A stretch of 64,000 bases of DNA from NCBI GenBank assembly GCA_015060625.1, contig SUYC01000010.1:79838-143837 (forward strand). The letters are read 5' to 3'. Below are positions 59,417 to 64,000 of this stretch, piece after piece. This DNA is from Xylanibacter ruminicola (lineage in GTDB: Bacteria > Bacteroidota > Bacteroidia > Bacteroidales > Bacteroidaceae). The position numbers were made by a program, and so were the translations under genes. Position 1 is the stretch's first letter. The number at the start of each line of letters is the position of its first letter. The notes under the pieces were generated by a model. The model made no database searches. It was given only the letters and a program-made list of their open reading frames with translations, and had not been told where the DNA came from.

Positions 59417-60274
59417 ATGTATATAACTGTTGATAAACTGCATCTCCTTACCCTTCATGTAGGGTATGCTCAGCATTTGGGAGATTGGAATTGGAAAAGA
59501 GTACGAAGCCCCTTCGCACGGCTCTATTATGTCACTGATGGTGTGGCGCAGATAGAGATGGCATCGGGTATCTATACCCTTTTACCCCACCGCTTGTATC
59601 TGATTCCTGCTTTCACTGAGCATAATTGTATTTGCAATTCTGTGTTTAAACACTATTATATTCATATTTACGAAGAGATGCAGGGAGACTCGGGGGGGCT
59701 GGAAGAATACGACTTTCCTGTTGAGGTTGAGGCTGCTGCTTATGATTTGGATCTTTTTAAGAGGTTATGTTATATTAATCCATTTCTCAAGTTGCCTGAG
59801 TCTAATCCTGACTCTTATGACAATCACCAATCGCTCATCGGCAATATTCAGTTAAATCAGCGCCGTCCGTTTTGTGACAAGTTAGAGTCATGTGGTATTC
59901 TTTATATTCTGTTATCTCACTTTATGAAGTATGCCACCCCAAAGACAGAGGTGAAAGATAGCCGTATCCATCAGATGTTGGCTTATATTAGAAAGAATAT
60001 TCATCTTCGTTTGGATATAGATGTGTTAGCTGATAAGGCTTGCATGTCGAAAGATCATTTTATCCGTGTGTTCAAGAGAGAGATGGGTGAAACCCCCAAT
60101 GTGTATGTCACGAAGAAGAAAATGGAGAAAGCCGAACTTCTGTTGGTCACCTCCGATTTGTCTGTCAAGCAGGTGGCCGATTCTTTGGGGTATGAAGATT
60201 ATTCGTATTTCAACAAGTTGTTTAAGAAGAATGCTGGTGTAACGCCCCAGCAATATCGGATGAATCACTCTTAG
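59417..60274 (+). CDS. AraC-family regulator of the fucose locus
   Basis: 285 residues. N-terminal cupin sensor (about 10-110: LYYVTDGVAQIEMASGIYTLLPHRLYLIP) and C-terminal AraC HTH (about 180-285: LDIDVLADKACMSKDHFIRVFKREMG, VKQVADSLGYEDYSYFNKLFKKNAGVTPQQYR). Divergent from the SusC scar and fucose genes. Promoter-like TTG (59367), 20 bases, TTTCTTTG (59390-59397). Confidence 0.93.
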   Translation: MYITVDKLHLLTLHVGYAQHLGDWNWKRVRSPFARLYYVTDGVAQIEMASGIYTLLPHRLYLIPAFTEHNCICNSVFKHYYIHIYEEMQGDSGGLEEYDFPVEVEAAAYDLDLFKRLCYINPFLKLPESNPDSYDNHQSLIGNIQLNQRRPFCDKLESCGILYILLSHFMKYATPKTEVKDSRIHQMLAYIRKNIHLRLDIDVLADKACMSKDHFIRVFKREMGETPNVYVTKKKMEKAELLLVTSDLSVKQVADSLGYEDYSYFNKLFKKNAGVTPQQYRMNHS

Positions 60275-60278
60275 AACA

Positions 60279-61070
60279 TTACGGTTCGTAAGCTTCGCGT
60301 GTCATTTCTACGGCGACGGTTTCTTGGTTGAAACGGCTGAAGGGGTAATACTCCAGGCCGTTGTGCGGGCCTTGATCACCCCACGAGTTTTTCATGATAA
60401 AGTAGCGCTCGCCATCCTCATCGTGGGCCAGACCAACGATGGCCATGGCATGGCTCTCATCCTCCCAGCACACGCCATGGTGGTTACGCACGGCGCGTTC
60501 GGTCTTGACCAGTAGCGAGTCCATCGGTATGTTCAGATAGCGCTCGTGGGTCCAGTTGTCGGGCATGTCCAGTTCGGCCTCCTGGAAATAGGGCAGGCGA
60601 CTGTTGCTCATCAGGGCGATGTATTCGCCAGGCTTGCACACGCTACGGGCAAACTCCTGTGGGGTGTACTGTGCACCCAGCATAAATACCCATTTGGGGA
60701 CCGGCGTTGTTATCTTGCGCATGGCGTCGTAGCCGCAGATGCCGTATTTCTCAATCATGCTGATAAGTGTGGTAGGCTCGCCGCGCTTGGTGGTGGGGCA
60801 GGCCTGCTCTTGCTCAATCATCTTCTCGATGTAGTAAGGTGACAGGTTTACCGAGTCGCCCCATGCCAGGTGCTCGGTCTCGATGGCAGCCAGCATGGCA
60901 TAAATCCAGCATGTCTGACTATCGCCTTGATCTTTTACTGGCGTCATGCGGTTCAACAACTCGTTGGTGAAGTGTTTGCCTTCGGGGGTATAAGCACTTT
61001 GCTGGTGGGTGCAACTGCCCATCAGTGTAACCAAAATAACCGTACTTGCTATGGTGGTTTTAAGTTTCAT
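60279..61070 (-). CDS. C1-like cysteine peptidase lipoprotein
   Basis: 263 residues, lipobox in LVTLMGSC (about 13-20). Papain-like triad: Cys in VKDQGDSQTCWIYAM (about 46-60), His in ESHAMAIVGLAH, Asn in MKNSWGD; closest to the bleomycin hydrolase/C1B pattern. Extracytoplasmic. Its ATG lies four bases from TATCTTTG (61082-61075), so it may be leaderless. Convergent with the AraC gene, 4 bases apart. Confidence 0.88.
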   Translation of the reverse strand: MKLKTTIASTVILVTLMGSCTHQQSAYTPEGKHFTNELLNRMTPVKDQGDSQTCWIYAMLAAIETEHLAWGDSVNLSPYYIEKMIEQEQACPTTKRGEPTTLISMIEKYGICGYDAMRKITTPVPKWVFMLGAQYTPQEFARSVCKPGEYIALMSNSRLPYFQEAELDMPDNWTHERYLNIPMDSLLVKTERAVRNHHGVCWEDESHAMAIVGLAHDEDGERYFIMKNSWGDQGPHNGLEYYPFSRFNQETVAVEMTREAYEP

Positions 61071-61093
61071 GCTGCAAAGATAATGTTTTTTTG

Positions 61094-61168
61094 AAACACA
61101 GAGATACAGAGGTAGAGAGAATTATATTAAAAAAACAAAAAACTCGCTATCTCTGTGGCTCTGTGTTT
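61094..61168. repeat. CACAGAG inverted-repeat element, copy 1
   Basis: Terminal arms AAACACAGAG (61094-61103) and CTCTGTGTTT (61159-61168), with further ACAGAG/CTCTGT units inside and an AT-rich centre. Its left 25 bases match copy 2 (reverse strand of 62549-62573) at 24 of 25 positions. Confidence 0.85.
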
Positions 61169-61207
61169 TTTATTTTGCGTACCTTTGCAGTCCAAAATTA
61201 AATAAGT

Positions 61208-61837
61208 ATGCATATCGCAGTAGCAGGAAACATAGGTAGTGGTAAATCTACACTCACCCGACTTCTGGCCAAACATTACGGCTGGGAACCGAGATTCGAG
61301 GCCGTAGAGCATAACCCGTATCTCGAGGATTACTATCGCGATATTCATCGTTGGTCGTTCAACATGGAGGTGTTTTTCCTGAAGGAGCGTTTCCGCGATT
61401 TGATTACTATTGCACAGGCCGACCATACGATTGTTCAGGACCGTACCATCTACGAGGGTGTGTATGTGTTTATGGAGAATAACCGTGATATGGGCAACCT
61501 GAGCGAGCGCGATTACGAAACCTACATGGAGCTGTTTGAGCAGATGATGACGGTGGTGAAACTGCCCGACCTGATGATTTATCTGCATGCCTCGGTGCCC
61601 CATCTGGTGAGCAATATCCAGAAACGTGGCCGCGACTATGAACAGGGCATACAGCTGGAGTATCTGCAGAACCTGAATCGCCGTTACGACGACTTTGTTC
61701 AGAACAAATACCCCGGTCGTGTGATTACTATCGAGAAAGACAATCTCGACTTCTTAAATGTTCCAAAAGATTTGGCTGGGATTATCGATTGTATCGACTC
61801 AGAGTTGTACGGTTTGTTTTCTCAATCTTCTTTTTAA
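61208..61837 (+). CDS. deoxynucleoside kinase 1
   Basis: 209 residues. P-loop AVAGNIGSGKSTL (about 4-16), DRTIYEGVYVF (DRS/T motif), and the lid-type segment QKRGRDYEQGI with Arg residues. Phosphorylates deoxynucleosides in salvage, most like dGK/dAK enzymes. A TACCTTTG -7 is at 61180-61187. Confidence 0.94.
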   Translation: MHIAVAGNIGSGKSTLTRLLAKHYGWEPRFEAVEHNPYLEDYYRDIHRWSFNMEVFFLKERFRDLITIAQADHTIVQDRTIYEGVYVFMENNRDMGNLSERDYETYMELFEQMMTVVKLPDLMIYLHASVPHLVSNIQKRGRDYEQGIQLEYLQNLNRRYDDFVQNKYPGRVITIEKDNLDFLNVPKDLAGIIDCIDSELYGLFSQSSF

Positions 61838-61870
61838 ACTTCCGACTTTTTTAAAAACTCCTTTAAGATT

Positions 61871-62491
61871 ATGCATATTGCAGTAGCAGGAAACATTGGT
61901 AGTGGTAAAACCACGCTAACTAAGTTGTTGGCACATCGTTATAATTGGATTCCCCGTTTCGAACCCGTGGATAACAACCCGTATCTGGCTGATTTCTATG
62001 CCGATATGCCTAGATGGTCGTTTAATCTTCAGATTTACTTCCTGAACAAGCGCTTCAAGGAGGTGGTTGAGATATCGAAGAGTAATGATACGATTATTCA
62101 GGACCGTACCATTTTCGAGGATGCGCGCATTTTTGCACCCAATCTGCACGACCAGGGCATGATGAGCGATCGTGATTTTGCTAATTATACCGACCTGTTT
62201 GATCTGATGATGTCGCTCGTGAAACTGCCCGACCTGATGATTTATATCCGTTCGAGCATCCCCACACTGGTGGAGCAGATTGCCAAGCGCGGGCGTGAAT
62301 ACGAGCAAACTATGCGCCTGGATTACCTGCAGGGACTGGAAAAACGCTACGAGGACTGGATTTCTACCTACAAGGGCCCGCTGATTATTATCGATGGAGA
62401 TAACTGCAAGTTTGGCGATCGCTCAGAGGATTTTAAGATGGTATGCGAACTGATCGACCAAAAACTCTACGGTCTCTTCCCGCTAGAGTAA
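61871..62491 (+). CDS. deoxynucleoside kinase 2
   Basis: 206 residues, a paralogue of the preceding gene (both begin MHIAVAGNIGSGK). P-loop with KTTL, DRTIFEDARIFAPNLHDQGMM, KRGREYEQTMRLDYL. Tandem pairs of such kinases in other bacteria form heterodimers with different substrates (for instance dAK/dGK). 33 bases after the first. Confidence 0.94.
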   Translation: MHIAVAGNIGSGKTTLTKLLAHRYNWIPRFEPVDNNPYLADFYADMPRWSFNLQIYFLNKRFKEVVEISKSNDTIIQDRTIFEDARIFAPNLHDQGMMSDRDFANYTDLFDLMMSLVKLPDLMIYIRSSIPTLVEQIAKRGREYEQTMRLDYLQGLEKRYEDWISTYKGPLIIIDGDNCKFGDRSEDFKMVCELIDQKLYGLFPLE

Positions 62492-62495
62492 TATA

Positions 62496-62573
62496 TAACT
62501 CAGAGCAAACAGAGATACAAAGCACACAGAGGAAAGTTTAAAAATATACTCTGTACCTCTGTATCTCTGTGTT
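62496..62573. repeat. CACAGAG inverted-repeat element, copy 2
   Basis: CAGAG units on the left (from about 62501) and CTCTGTACCTCTGTATC plus TCTGTGTT on the right (62549-62573), lying just before the U32 peptidase start. Confidence 0.8.
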
Positions 62574-62589
62574 GGTAAAATAAAAGAAT

Positions 62590-63837
62590 ATGATACAAGA
62601 TTACGAAATAATGGCGCCTGTGGGCTCGCGCGAGAGTCTTGCGGCTGCAATACAGGCTGGTGCCGACAGTATCTACTTCGGCATCGAGAAGTTGAACATG
62701 CGTGCCCATTCGGCAACTACTTTTACCATCGACGATCTGCGCGAGATTGCCCAGACCTGCGATGAACACGGCATTAAAAGCTACCTTACAGTTAATACCA
62801 TCATCTACGGCGAGGATATCCCCCTGATGCACGAGATTATCGATGCTGCCAAGCAGGCTGGCATCTCGGCTGTTATCGCTAGCGACGTGGCTGTGATGAC
62901 CTACTGTCGCAAAGTGGGGCAGGAGGTTCACCTGTCAACCCAGCTTAACATCTCTAATATCGAGGCTCTGAAGTTTTACGCTCAGTTTGCCGATGTGGTG
63001 GTGCTGGCTCGCGAGTTGAACATGGATCAGGTGGCCGAGATTTTCCGTCAGGTTGAGGAGGAGCATATCTGTGGTCCCAGCGGCAAGCAGATTCGCATCG
63101 AGATGTTCTGTCATGGTGCTCTGTGCATGGCCATCAGCGGTAAGTGCTACATGAGTTTGCATGCTGCCAACCGCAGTGCCAATCGCGGCGAGTGCATACA
63201 GATATGTCGCCGTTCGTACACCGCTACCGACAACGAGACGGGCTACCAACTGGATATCGACAATAAGTATATCATGAGTCCGAAGGACCTGAAGACCGTG
63301 CGCTTTATCGACCGCATGATGAAGAGTGGCGTGCGCGTGTTTAAGATCGAAGGCCGTGCCCGCGGTCCCGAATATGTTTACACCGTGGTTACTACCTACA
63401 AAGAGGCCATTAAGGCCGTGCTGGATGGTACGTTTACCGAGGAGAAGAAAGACGAGTGGGATGCCCGTCTGGCCACCGTGTTTAACCGCGGTTTCTGGGA
63501 TGGCTACTATCAGGGGCAGCTCATGGGTGAGTGGAACAAGCACTACGGCAGTAATGCCACCGAGCGCAAAGTGTATATCGGTAAGGGCGTGAAATACTTC
63601 TCAAAGTTGGGTGTGGCCGAGTTTACGGTCGAGGCAAACACCTTTAAGGTGGGTGACAAGATGCTGATTACCGGTCCAACCACAGGCGTGATGTATGTGA
63701 CAGCTGATGAGATACACGGTGATAACGGTCCGGTAGAGGTGGCCGAGAAGGGCACCCGCGTGTCGATAGCCGTAAGCGGAAAAATTCGCCAGAGCGATAA
63801 GCTGTTTAAACTCGAACAGGTACAACCTGCAGATTAA
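62590..63837 (+). CDS. U32 family peptidase / tRNA hydroxylation protein
   Basis: 415 residues. EIMAPVGSRESLAAAIQAGADSIYFG, STQLNISNIEALKFY, and the signature EMFCHGALCMAISGKCYMS with NRGECIQICRR (Fe-S or catalytic cysteines, about 178-207), followed by SPKDLKTV and FKIEGRARGPEYV. Closest to TrhP/YegQ, which hydroxylates U34 of tRNA with prephenate; some U32 members degrade collagen. Ends at a strong terminator. Confidence 0.9.
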   Translation: MIQDYEIMAPVGSRESLAAAIQAGADSIYFGIEKLNMRAHSATTFTIDDLREIAQTCDEHGIKSYLTVNTIIYGEDIPLMHEIIDAAKQAGISAVIASDVAVMTYCRKVGQEVHLSTQLNISNIEALKFYAQFADVVVLARELNMDQVAEIFRQVEEEHICGPSGKQIRIEMFCHGALCMAISGKCYMSLHAANRSANRGECIQICRRSYTATDNETGYQLDIDNKYIMSPKDLKTVRFIDRMMKSGVRVFKIEGRARGPEYVYTVVTTYKEAIKAVLDGTFTEEKKDEWDARLATVFNRGFWDGYYQGQLMGEWNKHYGSNATERKVYIGKGVKYFSKLGVAEFTVEANTFKVGDKMLITGPTTGVMYVTADEIHGDNGPVEVAEKGTRVSIAVSGKIRQSDKLFKLEQVQPAD

Positions 63838-63844
63838 TAAGTAA

Positions 63845-63875
63845 TTAGGGGCGCATCACTGCGCCCCTAACTTTT
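63845..63875 (+). terminator. terminator after the U32 gene
   Basis: Perfect 11-bp stem TTAGGGGCGCA / TGCGCCCCTAA, TCAC loop, then CTTTTCT. Confidence 0.93.
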
Positions 63876-63966
63876 CTAACCAATTATTAATTACTAATCA
63901 TTATACTAACAAAAACTATAAATGCCTTAATTCCGCAACACTTTGATTTAACTTTATTTATAAGTT

Positions 63967-63996
63967 CCTGAGCAACAAAAAGTTGCTCAGGATTTT
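63967..63996. terminator. hairpin at the window end
   Basis: CCTGAGCAAC (63967-63976), AAAAA loop, GTTGCTCAGG (63982-63991), then ATTTT on the plus strand and T-poor sequence on the minus strand. Probably a terminator; the gene it serves is not in the window. The 90 bases before it hold no gene. Confidence 0.75.
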
Positions 63997-64000
63997 GCCA

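Overview
The window looks like a chromosomal segment of a Bacteroidota bacterium, most likely a Prevotellaceae (Prevotella-like) gut or oral anaerobe. The signs are promoters of the Bacteroidota type (TTG, about 20 bp, TAnnTTTG) ahead of most operons, SusC/SusD proteins, a GH29/GH97 glycan locus, DUF2023-flavodoxin, family 2B encapsulin, DUF4876/DUF6850 proteins and many MKK...SC lipoprotein signals. The genus is inferred, not proven. I see no rRNA, tRNA, CRISPR array, transposase or phage gene.

Layout. 1-7.3 kb (minus): an operon of two tiny tandem membrane proteins, a TonB-dependent receptor, a lipoprotein, a DUF6850 barrel, a DUF4876 lipoprotein and an M16 protease cut by the window edge. 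7.4-9.7 kb: a membrane-anchored TPR/AraC regulator flanked on both sides by matching promoter arrays (four 14-bp repeats, 7 bp, TTG, 20 bp, TAnnTTTG). One array faces the small-protein/TonB operon; the other faces a terminator-ended RNA of about 170 nt with no evident protein. 9.8-16.5 kb: DUF2023-flavodoxin and, convergent, a porin-imelysin-diheme oxidoreductase-CcsA operon. These two operons have closely similar promoters and look like iron-limitation genes. 16.5-23.3 kb: LytS/LytR two-component genes, a Cthe_2159-type beta-helix lipoprotein, DUF2490, DUF4956 and a VTC-type polyphosphate polymerase, preceded by a LuxR regulator with a long palindrome in its promoter. TcdA follows.

24.4-36.2 kb (plus): a compact eight-gene operon: PstS-like binding protein, SusC, SusD, two exported double-OsmC proteins, an exported C_GCAxxG_C_C redox protein, a Met/His-rich duplicated lipoprotein and an OprC/NosA-like TonB receptor with CxxxM and HMDM motifs. 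I read it as an envelope copper/thiol system; it is the strongest candidate for an undescribed system. 36.3-38.7 kb: an Ntn amide hydrolase coupled to a dicarboxylate/amino-acid symporter. 38.8-45.1 kb (minus): a sulfur operon built around a family 2B encapsulin and its SufS-like cargo, with TusA, DsrE, a Cys/Met PLP lyase, and a ThiS-ThiF-JAMM set in which the carrier has residues beyond its GG.

45-50 kb: RidA, TlpA thioredoxin, an iron-type alcohol dehydrogenase, an SDR protein and cysS. 50.2-60.3 kb: an L-fucose locus (GH97, FucP, Zn alcohol dehydrogenase, amidohydrolase, aldo-keto reductase, GH29 fucosidase, mutarotase, AraC regulator) in which the SusC/SusD pair has been reduced by deletion to a scar. 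60.3-64 kb: a C1 peptidase lipoprotein, two tandem deoxynucleoside kinases and a U32 peptidase, with two copies of a CACAGAG inverted-repeat element between them.
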